From contig JAUSAZ010000074.1 in NCBI GenBank assembly GCA_030652255.1, positions 1 to 53,159 on the forward strand: 53,159 nt of DNA, given 5' to 3'. Positions within the stretch are counted from its first letter, which is position 1. The number at the start of each line of letters is the position of its first letter. Below the pieces are notes generated by a model, which was not told the origin of the DNA, did no database searches, and saw only the letters and a program-made list of their open reading frames with translations. This stretch comes from Myxococcales bacterium (GTDB lineage: Bacteria; Myxococcota_A; Polyangia; Polyangiales; Ga0077539). A program made the translations under genes and the position numbers. Shown in pieces: positions 43,403 to 53,112 of the stretch.

Positions 43403-44131
43403 TCAGCCCAGCTTCGCGAGCGACGTGGCGCCGGGGACCATGATCCAGCCCTCGCGCTCGGCGGCGGCGCGGTGGGCCTCGGGGATGACGTCGCAGCGCT
43501 TGAGCTGGAAGGCCCGCGCCGACAGCGAGGCGATGAAGGCGTCGAAGAGGTGCTCGCTGCGGGTGAGCGTCGCGCGCTGGGCCTCGTCGGCGGTCCAGCG
43601 CAGGCCCTTCTGGTCGAGCTCCGCGAGGAGCTTCTTCCGCGTGGGCTCGGACTGCTTGTAGCCCTGGCACCCGAGGCTCCAGCTCGCCATCGAGGCGCCG
43701 GGGTAGACCTCCACCACGGTGGGCCCGAGCCGGGGGGCGGGCGCGCCCTCGAAGAAGCGGGTGAGCAGCCGCGCGCAGCGCCAGGCGACGTACGCGATGC
43801 GGTCGGCCGACACGCTCAAGGGCTGCTTCTTCGCCAGGAACTCCTTCCGGTCGGTGATGCGGTACGCGAGGTCCTTGGACTCCGCGGCGGGGAAGCGCCC
43901 GTGCTCGCGCCACTCCCCCATCGCCGCGACGAAGGCGTCGGGCCACCCGAAGGGCGCGTCGATGCCCACGCAGCCGCCCGCGTCGCGCACCGCCCGCATC
44001 CGCGCCACGAGGTCGTCGTCGCTGCCGCGGTCGAGCAGCTCGCGCAGCGTGGCGCCGCCGTCCTTCCACTCCACCAGACAGGCCGCGGTGTTCTCGTTCT
44101 GCGAGGCGAGGTCGATCCCGAGGGTCAGCAT
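43403..44131 (-). CDS. DUF429-type protein (RNase H-fold)
   Basis: 242 residues from ATG 44131; a GTG at 44149 is possible. The N-terminal strand GIDLASQ with Asp and the second GIDAPFGWP are the hallmark of DUF429, a family with an RNase H-like fold and predicted nuclease activity. A later YPGASMASW and AFIASLSARAF also fit. No signal peptide. Substrate unknown. It ends just beside the large palindromic element and is preceded, on its 5' side, by the pyrophosphatase gene on the same strand. Confidence 0.8.
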   Translation of the reverse strand: MLTLGIDLASQNENTAACLVEWKDGGATLRELLDRGSDDDLVARMRAVRDAGGCVGIDAPFGWPDAFVAAMGEWREHGRFPAAESKDLAYRITDRKEFLAKKQPLSVSADRIAYVAWRCARLLTRFFEGAPAPRLGPTVVEVYPGASMASWSLGCQGYKQSEPTRKKLLAELDQKGLRWTADEAQRATLTRSEHLFDAFIASLSARAFQLKRCDVIPEAHRAAAEREGWIMVPGATSLAKLG

Positions 44132-44168
44132 CGGCGACGCCTCTAGCACGCTTTGCCGCGGGCCATCG

Positions 44169-44708
44169 TCACGCCCCGCGCTTCGCCTCCGCCCGCGCGA
44201 TGGCCTCGACGATGAGCCGGCGCGCGTCGTCGACGTCGCCCCAGCGCAGCACCTTCACCCACTTGCCGGGCTCCAGGTCTTTGTAGTGTTCGAAGAAATG
44301 CTGGATCTGCTCGAGCGTGATGGGCGGCAGGTCGTTGCAGCTCCGCACGCCGTCGTAGCGCTTCGTGAGCCGGCTCGACGGCACCGCGATGATCTTCTCG
44401 TCGCCGCCTGCCTCGTCCTCCATCATCAGCACGCCCACCGGGCGCACGCTCATGATGGCGCCCGGCACGATGGCCCGGGTGTTGGCCACGATGACGTCGC
44501 AGGGGTCGCCGTCCTCGGAGAGCGTGTGCGGGATGAACCCGTAGTTACCCGGGTAGCGCATCGACGTGTACAGGAAGCGGTCGACCACGAGCGCCCCGGC
44601 GGCCTTGTCCATCTCGTACTTGATGGGCTCGCCCCCGATCGGGACCTCGATGATGACGTTGACCTCTTCCGGGGGATTGCGTCCGATGGACACCGCTTCG
44701 ATGCGCAT
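44169..44708 (-). CDS. ppa: Inorganic pyrophosphatase, family I
   Basis: 179 residues from ATG 44708. The family signature [10 protein letters not shown] carries Asp66, Asp68 and Asp71 for metal binding; [22 protein letters not shown] and [11 protein letters not shown] are also typical. The enzyme hydrolyses pyrophosphate to two phosphates in the cytoplasm, driving biosynthetic reactions forward. It is the usual size for a bacterial soluble PPase. The gene starts 87 bases from the divergent propeller-like gene. Confidence 0.96.
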   Translation of the reverse strand: MRIEAVSIGRNPPEEVNVIIEVPIGGEPIKYEMDKAAGALVVDRFLYTSMRYPGNYGFIPHTLSEDGDPCDVIVANTRAIVPGAIMSVRPVGVLMMEDEAGGDEKIIAVPSSRLTKRYDGVRSCNDLPPITLEQIQHFFEHYKDLEPGKWVKVLRWGDVDDARRLIVEAIARAEAKRGA

Positions 44709-44795
44709 GCGCCCATCTCTCGCCCGTCCCGACGCCCCTGGCAACCGCCGCGCGCCGGGACCCCACCGCCCGCCGTGGGCCCCTGACCACCGCCG

Positions 44796-45935
44796 ATGAG
44801 CCCCCCGTCCACCGACCCGACCGCGCGCCGCACCGCCCTCCTCGTGGCGCTGCTCACCGCCGCGGCCGTCGCATGGATTACCTGGCCCGATAAGCCCACG
44901 GGCCCGACGGTCCCGCCTGCCCCTCCCGTCGCCGCCTCTCCGCCCGCGCTCCCCGCGCCCGCGCCCTCGCCCCCCGTGGTGATCGCCCCGCCTCCTCCCG
45001 ACGTCCCTCCCGTCGCTGCGCCCGCTGCGCCGCTCGTCGCGCCCTCCGACGCGGGTGCCGCGCGCACCGTGCTCCGCGGCCCCTGGGGCGACGGGCCTGG
45101 GCACTTCGGCCGCCGCGCCGCCAACGAGGGCAGCCCCGAGGCGCCGACCTCCCTCGCCATCGACGGCCGCGGCGACGTCGCCGTGCTCGACCAGGTCAAC
45201 CGCCGGGTGCAGCGCTTCCGCGACGGGCGCTTCGTGGGCTCGCTCCCGCTGCCCAACGAGGCCGCGCAGGACGTCGCCGCGCTCGCCGACGGGCGCACCG
45301 CCGTGCTCGACCGCCTCGGCGACGGCACGGTCACCCTCTTCGACGCCGCGGGCCGCCCCGCGCGCACGGTGCCCCTCGTGGGCGGACCCATCGCCGAGGG
45401 CGGCGCCGTCACCGGGCTCTTCGCCACCGCCGACGGCCTCTACGCCGAGCGAGAGCACCGCGAGCTCGTGCGCCTCACCGACGCCCGCGGCGAGCCCGAC
45501 CCCGCGCGCTCCACCCTCTGGGGCCGGCCCACGCGCGACGGGCTCTCGATGCTCCGCGCGGCCATCGCCGACCGCGCCCGCGGCACGGTCACCGTCAGCG
45601 CCGCGTCGCGCGCCACCGGGGCCATGGACTGGTCGCGCACCGTCGCCCTCGGCGGTGTGGTGCTGCACCTCACGCTGCTCGACGGCGACCGCCACGGCCG
45701 CGCCTACCTGGGCGCCGTCGTGGCCCGCGAGCGCGGCGGCGCCCTGGTCGACCCGCGCGGGGTGGTGGTGCGCTTCGATCGCGCGGGCGTGCCCGACGGC
45801 ACCCTCGAGCTCCCGGCGCCCCCGGAGGCCGACGAGCTCTTCCGCCCGCTCGCCATCGACGACGAGGGCCGGGTGTTCGCCCTCTCCCCGGGTCCCGACG
45901 GGCTCTCGCTGGTGGAATACTCCTTCCCGGGTTGA
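44796..45935 (+). CDS. Membrane-anchored NHL/propeller-like protein
   Basis: 379 residues. A single hydrophobic segment (~13-30, [16 protein letters not shown]) is followed by a ~60-residue Pro/Ala/Val linker and a propeller-like domain with repeated [19 protein letters not shown] and [15 protein letters not shown] units, similar to NHL repeats. No enzyme motif is seen. It probably spans the inner membrane with the propeller in the periplasm and binds a partner. It is followed 34 bases later by the SH3/NlpC lipoprotein. Confidence 0.7.
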   Translation: MSPPSTDPTARRTALLVALLTAAAVAWITWPDKPTGPTVPPAPPVAASPPALPAPAPSPPVVIAPPPPDVPPVAAPAAPLVAPSDAGAARTVLRGPWGDGPGHFGRRAANEGSPEAPTSLAIDGRGDVAVLDQVNRRVQRFRDGRFVGSLPLPNEAAQDVAALADGRTAVLDRLGDGTVTLFDAAGRPARTVPLVGGPIAEGGAVTGLFATADGLYAEREHRELVRLTDARGEPDPARSTLWGRPTRDGLSMLRAAIADRARGTVTVSAASRATGAMDWSRTVALGGVVLHLTLLDGDRHGRAYLGAVVARERGGALVDPRGVVVRFDRAGVPDGTLELPAPPEADELFRPLAIDDEGRVFALSPGPDGLSLVEYSFPG

Positions 45936-45969
45936 CCTCCCCGGCGCCCCACTGCGCTATCGTCGCGCG

Positions 45970-47043
45970 ATGGGCCCCTTCCGCCGCGGTGCTTGCCTCG
46001 CGCTCCTCCTCGCGTCGGCCGCGGCCTGCGGCGACCAGGGCCCGCTCATCGAGACCGTCGACGACGACGTGCCGGCGGTGGTCGACCGTCCGAGGGTGAG
46101 CGACGCCCCGCGCGCCGTCGACGCCCCGGTGGTGGCGCCGCCCCGCGACGCGGGCGCGGTGGTCGTGCGGGATGTGCCCGTCGCCGCGATGGACGCGGGC
46201 GCGCCTGACGCGGGAGGCACCAGCGACGACCTCACGCCCGACCTCACGCCCGACGGCGGCGCCGCGACGGTGATGGACGTCGAGCCCCCGGCGCCGACCA
46301 TGGGCGCCACGCTCCGGGTGACGGCCACCTCGCTCAACCTGCGCAGCGGCGTGGGCACGAGCCACGCGATCCTGACGGTGCTCTCGTGCGGCACCCGGGT
46401 GACCTTCGTCGGCGGCCCCACCACCGGCTGGTGGAACGTCCGCGCCGGCACCTTCACGGGCTGGGCCTCCGGGGCCTACCTGGTGACCGAGACTGCCTTC
46501 GACGCGAGCGTCTGCGGCGGGGCTCCGACGCCCATCGACGCGGGCACCCCGACGGGGCCGACGCCCACGATGCCCGGCGAGGTGTCGCAGATGTTCACGC
46601 TGGCGCGCTCGGCGGTGGGCTACTCGTACTACTGGGGCCACGGCTCGTGGGGCACCGACGGCCGCGACCGCGGGTCGTGCTCGGGCAGCTGCCCGAGCTG
46701 CACGCACACGGGCCGCTACGGGGCCGACTGCTCGGGCTTCGTGGCGAAGGTCTGGCAGATCCCGTCGCCCTCGCCGGTGACCACCGACCGGCACCCGTAC
46801 TCGACCTACAACTTCGTCAACAGCGCGACGCACTGGTCGCGGGTCAACCGGGCCAGCCTCCGGCCGGGCGATGCGCTCACGTACAACACCAACGGCGCGG
46901 GCCACATCGTGCTGTACGAGTCGGGCTCCGACCCGTGGGGCAGCGTGTGGGTCTACGAGGCCCGCGGCTGCGCGACGGGCATCGTGCACAACCTCCGCAC
47001 GATCGGGTCGAACTACGTGGCGATCCGCCGCGAGGGGCTGTGA
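45970..47043 (+). CDS. SH3b/NlpC-P60 cell-wall hydrolase lipoprotein
   Basis: 357 residues from ATG 45970. Lipobox AAAC; Asp/Val/Ala-rich linker to ~110. Residues ~115-180 are a bacterial SH3 domain (LRVTATSLNLRSGVGTSH, TGWWNVRAG, GWASGAYL). Residues ~205-357 are an NlpC/P60 domain with catalytic Cys254 in YGADCSGFVAKVW and His312 in GHIVLYE. An unusual four-Cys insert (SCSGSCPSCTH) precedes the catalytic Cys. Such enzymes cleave peptidoglycan stem peptides. The lipid anchor would place it in the periplasm or outer membrane. Confidence 0.88.
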   Translation: MGPFRRGACLALLLASAAACGDQGPLIETVDDDVPAVVDRPRVSDAPRAVDAPVVAPPRDAGAVVVRDVPVAAMDAGAPDAGGTSDDLTPDLTPDGGAATVMDVEPPAPTMGATLRVTATSLNLRSGVGTSHAILTVLSCGTRVTFVGGPTTGWWNVRAGTFTGWASGAYLVTETAFDASVCGGAPTPIDAGTPTGPTPTMPGEVSQMFTLARSAVGYSYYWGHGSWGTDGRDRGSCSGSCPSCTHTGRYGADCSGFVAKVWQIPSPSPVTTDRHPYSTYNFVNSATHWSRVNRASLRPGDALTYNTNGAGHIVLYESGSDPWGSVWVYEARGCATGIVHNLRTIGSNYVAIRREGL

Positions 47044-47074
47044 GCGCGGGGGCGGGTCTTACGTCGATGGGTAA

Positions 47075-47995
47075 TCATCCCCCCTCGGCGATCACCGCCT
47101 TCGCGTGCAGCTGCTTCAGCAGGCCGTTGCGGTCGCGGGTCGCGACGAGCTGATCGAGCTCCGCGCGGCCGAGCAGGACGACGAGGCTGTCGGACGGGCG
47201 GCGGGTCAGCGCCTCGATCCTGGTGGTGTCGGCGTAGCCGCCGGGCGCGATGAAGAAGCCCAGGGCCGAGCGCCCGTAGCGGTCCTCGATCTTCTGGCGG
47301 AAGAGCTTGAGCTCCGGCACGCCGACGGGCTTCGACCAGTGCTTGCACTCGATGAGGAGGTAGCTCCCCTCCTTCTGCCAGAGCGGGTCGGTGGAGTTGT
47401 TCTGCACGACCACGTCGATCTCCTCCAGCGCGTTCTGGCGGTTGACCTGCGCGTGCTCGAAGCCCGGGATCGAGCGGAACACCAGCAGCATCAGCCGTTC
47501 GAGGAGCTCGCCCTTCTTGTTGGGGTCGCCCTCGGTCTGCGCGTGCTTCCAGGTCTGGGCGATCTCGGCCTCGCGCTGCTCGACGCCCAGCGCGGCGAGG
47601 TGGCGCTCGCGCCAGACCTCCATCGCGTTGCGCACCTTCACCCGGAGGAAGTGCTCGAAGAGGGCGTTCTTCTCCAGGTAGTCGTAGACGCCGAGCGTGA
47701 AGGCCCGCTTGATCGACGAGGCCTCGGCGTAGCCGGTGGCGATGATCACCTTCGCCTCCGGGGCCTTGCGCACCGCGGCGGCGGCGAGGTCGAGGCCACC
47801 GTCGGGGCCGCCCGGGCCGCGGAGCTTCTGGTCGAGGATGATCACGCCCCAGTCGGGCTCGGCGAAGCGCGCGAGGGCCGCGGCCTCGGTGGCGACCGAC
47901 TCGACAGCGTAGCCGTCGCGACCAAGCAGCTCGCGGTAGGCCTCGACGAAGTCGGGGTCGTCGTCGACGATCAGGATGCGTCCGGCGGTGGTCAT
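47075..47995 (-). CDS. Response regulator fused to a PD-(D/E)XK (Mrr-like) nuclease
   Basis: 306 residues. Residues ~5-120 are a complete receiver domain: acidic pocket Asp11-Asp13, phosphoacceptor Asp55 (IILDQKLRG), Thr87 and Lys109 (DYLEKN). Residues ~155-260 match a Mrr-type restriction nuclease: Glu163/Glu166 in GELLERLML, Asp194 in EEIDVVV, Glu216-x-Lys218 in LIECKHW, and GFFIAPGGYA. All core residues of both domains are present, so phosphorylation-controlled cleavage of nucleic acid is plausible. No DNA-binding HTH follows. The gene starts four bases inside the histidine kinase gene (ATGA), so the pair is coupled. Targets could be own or phage DNA; that is inference. Confidence 0.88.
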   Translation of the reverse strand: MTTAGRILIVDDDPDFVEAYRELLGRDGYAVESVATEAAALARFAEPDWGVIILDQKLRGPGGPDGGLDLAAAAVRKAPEAKVIIATGYAEASSIKRAFTLGVYDYLEKNALFEHFLRVKVRNAMEVWRERHLAALGVEQREAEIAQTWKHAQTEGDPNKKGELLERLMLLVFRSIPGFEHAQVNRQNALEEIDVVVQNNSTDPLWQKEGSYLLIECKHWSKPVGVPELKLFRQKIEDRYGRSALGFFIAPGGYADTTRIEALTRRPSDSLVVLLGRAELDQLVATRDRNGLLKQLHAKAVIAEGG

Positions 47996-49590
47996 GGCGT
48001 TTCCCTCGCAGCGCTTGGTAGCGCCAGCACGAAGCGGGCGCCACCGAGCTCGCTGCGCTCGCAGCGGACCTGTCCCTTCATCTCCATCTCGACGACCTCC
48101 CGGACGAGCGCCAGGCCCTGGCCGCTCCCGCCTGCTCGCAGGGCGAAGCCCTGCTGGAAGATGTCCTCCCTCGACTCGTCGGGGACGCCGGGGCCGTCGT
48201 CGGCGACGGTCACGATGACGCGATCGAGCGAGGCCGAGAGGACGGCGCGCAGGTGTACGGCCGCGCGCGCCTTCAGGCTGTTCTGCGCGGCGTTGCGGAG
48301 CAGGTTGACCACCGCGAGGGTGAAGCGGTCGCGGTAGCCGAGCACCGGCGGGAGCGCGTCGTCCGCGGTGAGCGAGGTGTCGAGCTGGATGCCGCCGTTG
48401 AGGCCCTTGATGGCGTCACGGATGGCTTCGACCGCGTCGAAGGGCGACGGGGCCGTCACGCCGAGCTGCGCGACCCGGCTCATGTCGTCGATGAAGCGGA
48501 AGACGCGCTCGACGCCGCGGTCGATGCGCTCGCGCGAGCGGGTCATGGACTCGGTGGAGGGGGCGGCGTCGATGGACTCGTAGAGGGTGCCCAGCGCGAG
48601 GCGCACCGGCACGAGGGCGTTGCGGATCTCGTGGACGACCATGCGGGCGTGGCGGGCCTGGATCTCGGCGGCGGACTGTTGGGGCTGGGAGGCGGGGAAA
48701 ACGCGCGCCGTCAGTGAGTCACGTTCGTCGGCGATGAGGGTCTCGGCAAGGACGTAGAGCGGGGTTCGCGTGCGGGAGACGAGGTCATCAAGCATCGGTA
48801 GGAACGAGGGCTGGGCCGTGTAACTCCATGATGGCTCCTCCCATAATTCTTGGGAGTCGATGACCCCGAGACTTGTAAGCCGTCGCACCGCTCCGAGTCG
48901 ATAAGACCAGGCATCGAAAATTCCTCGAAAACGTTCGTTTGGTGCCGAGCGAAGGAAGGTCTCGTGAGGATATTCTCGGATGTATTTCAGGACTTCAAGG
49001 CGCATTCTCCATTCATCGCTAGGGCCCAGGGATTGTTGCGTTTCAAGTAGTAGTAACCAAAGGACGGCGTCAACTTCGGGCAGGTCAAGGAGAACCCTGC
49101 CAATGGACGAGAGCGATGGTGCCCCGGAATCGAGGCGCACCGCCCTCAACTCAAAGGCATACAGCGCAGGATCGGTCGGGAGAACATCCTGATCCCATGT
49201 TCTACCGGCATGATCGGCGACTCTCTGAAGTTCAGTGGCGCGAACGCGCGATAGGCCTTCGTTCGGCACGGCAAGCAACGCGTTGATAGTCTGATGCACG
49301 TGCCGTTGGAGTTCGTCGCGTGAGCTACCCGCACAAATCCCATCTCTCAGCTCAGAGGCAATACGCGAGAGGAGGAGCTTGCTGAGTTCCGATGCAGCAA
49401 GGGACTCCCATTGGTCCTCAGGATAGCGTCGAGATCGGACATGCTTTCTTCGCAGTTCGCGTTGCTCAAGCGCCTCAAGGAAGTGTCTTCGTGCCGCCGG
49501 CAGATCGATCTCCACCGTCGCCGCGGGCTCGCGGGCGCCCCCCCGCTCGACGCCCCGCAGGTACTCCTTCAGCGCGTCGAGGAACCTCAT
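47992..49590 (-). CDS. Soluble histidine kinase partner of the nuclease response regulator
   Basis: 532 residues with no membrane segment, so the stimulus is probably cytoplasmic. Residues ~1-300 form a helical sensor region with no family I recognise. The DHp helix has His320 in MVVHEIRNALVPV, with the usual HEIRN form. The ATPase domain has the N-box VVNLLRNAAQNS (Asn433), G1 VADDGPGVP and G2 GSGQGLALV. It lacks PAS, GAF or HAMP domains. The sensor half is encoded by lower-GC DNA than the kinase half. It lies 52 bases after the SEC-C gene and overlaps the response-regulator gene by four bases. Confidence 0.9.
   Translation of the reverse strand: MRFLDALKEYLRGVERGGAREPAATVEIDLPAARRHFLEALEQRELRRKHVRSRRYPEDQWESLAASELSKLLLSRIASELRDGICAGSSRDELQRHVHQTINALLAVPNEGLSRVRATELQRVADHAGRTWDQDVLPTDPALYAFELRAVRLDSGAPSLSSIGRVLLDLPEVDAVLWLLLLETQQSLGPSDEWRMRLEVLKYIREYPHETFLRSAPNERFRGIFDAWSYRLGAVRRLTSLGVIDSQELWEEPSWSYTAQPSFLPMLDDLVSRTRTPLYVLAETLIADERDSLTARVFPASQPQQSAAEIQARHARMVVHEIRNALVPVRLALGTLYESIDAAPSTESMTRSRERIDRGVERVFRFIDDMSRVAQLGVTAPSPFDAVEAIRDAIKGLNGGIQLDTSLTADDALPPVLGYRDRFTLAVVNLLRNAAQNSLKARAAVHLRAVLSASLDRVIVTVADDGPGVPDESREDIFQQGFALRAGGSGQGLALVREVVEMEMKGQVRCERSELGGARFVLALPSAARETP
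48700..49470. other. Reduced-GC segment covering the sensor half of the histidine kinase
   Basis: Roughly residues 40-297 of the histidine kinase are encoded by DNA of about 55% GC by eye, with frequent AT-rich codons, whereas the kinase core and flanking genes are above 65%. The borders are gradual and carry no repeats. Confidence 0.5.
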
Positions 49591-49642
49591 CGCTCCGGTC
49601 GATGCCCTTCCAGTCGCACGCTGTCAACGCGCGCCGCCCCGC

Positions 49643-50458
49643 TCACCCGTGGCACTTCTTGAACTTCTTCCCGCTCCCGCACGGGCACGGATCGTTGCGC
49701 CCGGTCTTCGGCCCCACCCGCACCGGCTCCGGCGCCATGAGCCGCGGCTCGTACGCTTCCGGCCCGAGCGAGCGCGGACCCGCCAGGTCGGGCCGGTCTT
49801 CGTAGGCGACGTGACGGCCCTGGCCTCGCGCCAGCAGCGCCTTCACCGCGATGAAGGCGAGCTCCGACTGCTGCTCCCGAGGGAGCACGGCCATCTCCGC
49901 CGCGCCGAGGTGCCCGAAGCGCCGCTGGAGGGCTTCCAGTACACCCGCCATGACGTCGCCGCTCACGACGGGGAGCCCCGCCCCCGTGGTCATCGCGAAC
50001 TCCGGAAGGAACATCAGCCGCATCGCCATCGCGACCGGGACGCCCGACATCGCCAGGCCCCGATCGACGACGAAGGTCTCGACCTCGGGCCGGAACATGT
50101 CCCGGACGTACACCCCCACGCCCGGCTCGGTGCGCTCATACGCGAAGAGCGAGAACCGCGCGCCGCGCTTCGCCTCCAGCATCTCTCGCCCCACCGTCTC
50201 CGCCTCCGGCGGATCCGTCCGGAGCATCTGCCCGACGAGGTTCTCGCCGTTGGTCCACTGATCGAAGATGCAGAGATCGCTCAGCACGGCCATCTCGGCC
50301 TCGCTGTCGAACACCAGCGTGCCGCGCACCAGCAGGCCCAGGCGCCGGGCCGCGTCCTCCATGGCGCCCTTCCCGATGCGGCGGATCAGCTCGTTGGCGA
50401 TGGGGCGCGACGCCGCGCGGCGCCGGTCGTACAGGGCGAGGATCTCATCGGGGGTCAT
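49643..50458 (-). CDS. SEC-C domain protein
   Basis: 271 residues from ATG 50458, chosen because the sequence upstream looks non-coding. The C-terminus [17 protein letters not shown] is a full SEC-C zinc-binding motif (CxC...CH), as at the end of SecA. The rest is a helical region with no recognised domain. It sits upstream of the histidine kinase gene on the same strand, with 52 bases between, and may form one transcript with it. SEC-C domains often bind SecB or other proteins; a link to the nuclease system is inferred from position only. Confidence 0.8.
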   Translation of the reverse strand: MTPDEILALYDRRRAASRPIANELIRRIGKGAMEDAARRLGLLVRGTLVFDSEAEMAVLSDLCIFDQWTNGENLVGQMLRTDPPEAETVGREMLEAKRGARFSLFAYERTEPGVGVYVRDMFRPEVETFVVDRGLAMSGVPVAMAMRLMFLPEFAMTTGAGLPVVSGDVMAGVLEALQRRFGHLGAAEMAVLPREQQSELAFIAVKALLARGQGRHVAYEDRPDLAGPRSLGPEAYEPRLMAPEPVRVGPKTGRNDPCPCGSGKKFKKCHG

Positions 50459-50571
50459 GGCCGCGGGAGTATCGGCGCACTCCCGCGCGGTCACCAAGGG
50501 CAGAGCGTCGCCCAGATGGCGCCCTGTGTTAGAACCCGCGGCGCTCGAAGGCGATCGACGGAGGTTTTGCG

Positions 50572-53112
50572 ATGTGGAGCCCTGACTCACGACGGCAGCG
50601 CGCGGGGGAGCTGAAGACCCTCGGCGATCGGATGACCCGCTACCGGCAGCTCACCGAGCGCTTCGGCTCGTACTTCACCGCGGGGAGCGACCGCGCGCGC
50701 GAGCTCGCCACGCTTCGCCACCGCTTCGAAGACCTCCAGGAGCGCGCCTCGCACCGCCAGCGCCGCCTCGCCAAGGGGGTGGTGAAGATCGGCGTCGTGG
50801 GCCTGGAGAAGCAGGGCAAGAGCGCCTTCCTCTCGGCGTGGCTCCAGTGCGAGCGGCTGCTCCCCTCCGAGGCCGAGCGCTGCACCTGGTCGACCACGGT
50901 GGTCGAGCCCGGCCCCGAGGGGGCCTTCCACGCGGTGGTCGAGTACTACGCGAAGGACGAGTTCCAGCAGCGCATCGCGAGCTACTTCGACGCGCTCGAG
51001 CCCGGCAGCGCCACCCGCTGGGAGGGCCTCAACGGCGCAGAGCTCGCGCGCCTCCGCGGCTCGTACCGCGCGCGCACGGGCCACGAGGTCGACGACCACG
51101 ATCGATCGTCGCGGCGCGACGTGGCCGCGTGGGCCGAGCTCCAGGACATCGCCGCGTCGCTGGAGGAGATCAAGGCCCGGCTGGGCCAGGCCTCGCAGAC
51201 GCTCAAGGCCGAGACCCTCGACGAGCTCGCGGAGCTCATCCGGCCCTTCATCGCGCTCAAGGACACGCGCGCGGGCAACCGCCCCTACGCGGGCGTGCGG
51301 GCCGTGAAGGTGGTGACGGTGGTGATCCCCGTGCGCGGCGCGATGCCGGGCGTGGTGCTGATGGACCTGCCGGGCATCGACGCCCCCAGCGACAAGGCCC
51401 GGCGCGACACCGAGGAGGCGCTCGCGAGCGAGGTCGACGTCACCATCTTCGTGAAGGACGTCACGCGCCCCTCGCTGGTGCAGCAGGAGCTTGAGCTGCT
51501 GCGCGCCATGCAGCGGGCCGACCGCTCGATCAAGCTGCACGACCGGCTCTTCGTGGTGCTCACCAAGGTCGACCTCTTCGAGCGCCCCGACGAGAACGGC
51601 AACTGGCACTGGTCGCTCGCCGTGCGGAACTTCAAGGACCAGGCGATCGACCGGGTGTTCCCGTACAGCAAGGTGTGGGCGCACCAGGGGGTCGACCCGA
51701 AGCACCCCGTCGCGCGGCAGGTGCAGGACTACTACAACCAGACGCAGCCCGTGAGCGGCCTCGAGCAGCTCCAGGGCGCCATCGGGCGCTACCTCGCCGA
51801 CGAGCTGGAGAAGCTCGACGCGGAGAGCGTGGCGGCGATCCGCAAGGAGTTCGGCGAGCTGGAGACGGCGCTGCGGGGCGCGCTGGTGACCGTGAAGGAG
51901 ACCCTCAACGAGCAGGAGTTCGAGCGCCGCAAGGAGCAGCTCTTCGACGAGCTGTGGGAGCACATCATGGCGGGCGAGGACGCGCGGGGCCTGCTCCCGA
52001 CGATCAAGTCCAACCTCTCGCACTTCCTCGACCACGAGGTGAGCGACGACCAGCGCGGCCAGCGCGCGGCGCGGGCCAACCTGCGCATCGGCGAGATCCG
52101 CCGGGACCTCCTGTCGCGGCTCACGCCCGAGGAGGCCGAGAGCAAGCGCCGGCAGATGCCCTCGCCGGGGCTCATGAACGAGAGCGCCGTGGAGATCGAG
52201 GTGCGCAACCAGATGCGCGAGCGCTGCGCCGCGCGGGTGCTGGGCATGGGCGAGGACTTCCGCGACTCGGCGCGGGAGAGCATCGAGCGGATGCTGGGGG
52301 AGATGTTCGTGCGCGCGGAGTACCAGGGCGGGCGCCTGGAGATGCTGCTGCCGCCGGGGCAGACGCTGCTCTCGCGCATCGACGCCATGGGCCGCGCGGG
52401 GCAGGTGAGCGAGAGCGTGCTGCGCTACCAGAACCGCGAGCTCGCCAAGGCCGACGTGGCCTTCGAGGTGCTGTCGCGGTACTTCGCGCGGCAGGTCATC
52501 GACATCCTCGACGCGACCGACCCGGCCGACCGCGAGCTGCGCCTGCGCGAGCTGGCGGGCCTGGAGCAGTTCTTCGGGATGGACATCGCCGACAAGGCCA
52601 CGCGCAGCGACCCGCTGGGCTCGGCGCTGGCCGCGACGAGCGTGCCGATGAGCGCGCCGATGAGCGCGCCGACGGCGACGAGCTTCCCCACGCAGCCCGC
52701 GGAGATGCGCCCCTCCACCATGGGTCGCATCATGGACCGGTTGAACCCCCGCGCGGACGCCACCGCGGCCCCCGCGCCGACGCCCCCGGCGAGGCCCGCG
52801 GCGCCGGTGATCCCTCGCGACTGGTCGAAGATGCTGGGCCGCGTGCGCACCGACGTGGAGCGCATCTGCAACTTCCTGGAGGCGCTGGCCAAGCACCCGC
52901 GGGGCTTGCAGAAGTACCACGAGGAGGCCGTGCGCACGGTGCACGCGTCGTGGCTCGACCGCGAGGGCGAGCAGTCGCTGCGGCGCTGGGCGCGGAGCGA
53001 GTGCTCGCGCATCTGGCCCGACCGCTTCACGGCGATCGACGGCGAGGCGAAGCGCGCGCGCGACGACGTGCGGGCCCTGGAGGAGCTCTTCAGCACCTCG
53101 GCGGGCGCGTAG
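50572..53112 (+). CDS. Dynamin-like large GTPase
   Basis: 846 residues; ATG at 50572 with CGGAGG seven bases upstream. G1 GLEKQGKS (77-84), a Thr-rich G2 at ~107, G3 DLPGID (265-270) and G4 TKVD (331-334) are present, followed by long helical regions (~410-650). This is the dynamin-family layout of a GTPase plus stalk. After a Pro/Ala/Thr linker (~690-750) there is a C-terminal helical domain. No membrane segment is evident. Bacterial dynamins remodel membranes and some protect against phage. It is divergent from the SEC-C/HK/RR set with 113 bases between. Confidence 0.85.
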   Translation: MWSPDSRRQRAGELKTLGDRMTRYRQLTERFGSYFTAGSDRARELATLRHRFEDLQERASHRQRRLAKGVVKIGVVGLEKQGKSAFLSAWLQCERLLPSEAERCTWSTTVVEPGPEGAFHAVVEYYAKDEFQQRIASYFDALEPGSATRWEGLNGAELARLRGSYRARTGHEVDDHDRSSRRDVAAWAELQDIAASLEEIKARLGQASQTLKAETLDELAELIRPFIALKDTRAGNRPYAGVRAVKVVTVVIPVRGAMPGVVLMDLPGIDAPSDKARRDTEEALASEVDVTIFVKDVTRPSLVQQELELLRAMQRADRSIKLHDRLFVVLTKVDLFERPDENGNWHWSLAVRNFKDQAIDRVFPYSKVWAHQGVDPKHPVARQVQDYYNQTQPVSGLEQLQGAIGRYLADELEKLDAESVAAIRKEFGELETALRGALVTVKETLNEQEFERRKEQLFDELWEHIMAGEDARGLLPTIKSNLSHFLDHEVSDDQRGQRAARANLRIGEIRRDLLSRLTPEEAESKRRQMPSPGLMNESAVEIEVRNQMRERCAARVLGMGEDFRDSARESIERMLGEMFVRAEYQGGRLEMLLPPGQTLLSRIDAMGRAGQVSESVLRYQNRELAKADVAFEVLSRYFARQVIDILDATDPADRELRLRELAGLEQFFGMDIADKATRSDPLGSALAATSVPMSAPMSAPTATSFPTQPAEMRPSTMGRIMDRLNPRADATAAPAPTPPARPAAPVIPRDWSKMLGRVRTDVERICNFLEALAKHPRGLQKYHEEAVRTVHASWLDREGEQSLRRWARSECSRIWPDRFTAIDGEAKRARDDVRALEELFSTSAGA

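Noticed and set aside
42810..43661. Two small open frames on opposite strands sharing the peptide SLHALPRPSGRGDGPSG
   Set aside because: The shared peptide is produced by the 56-base inverted repeat being read from both strands, not by related genes.
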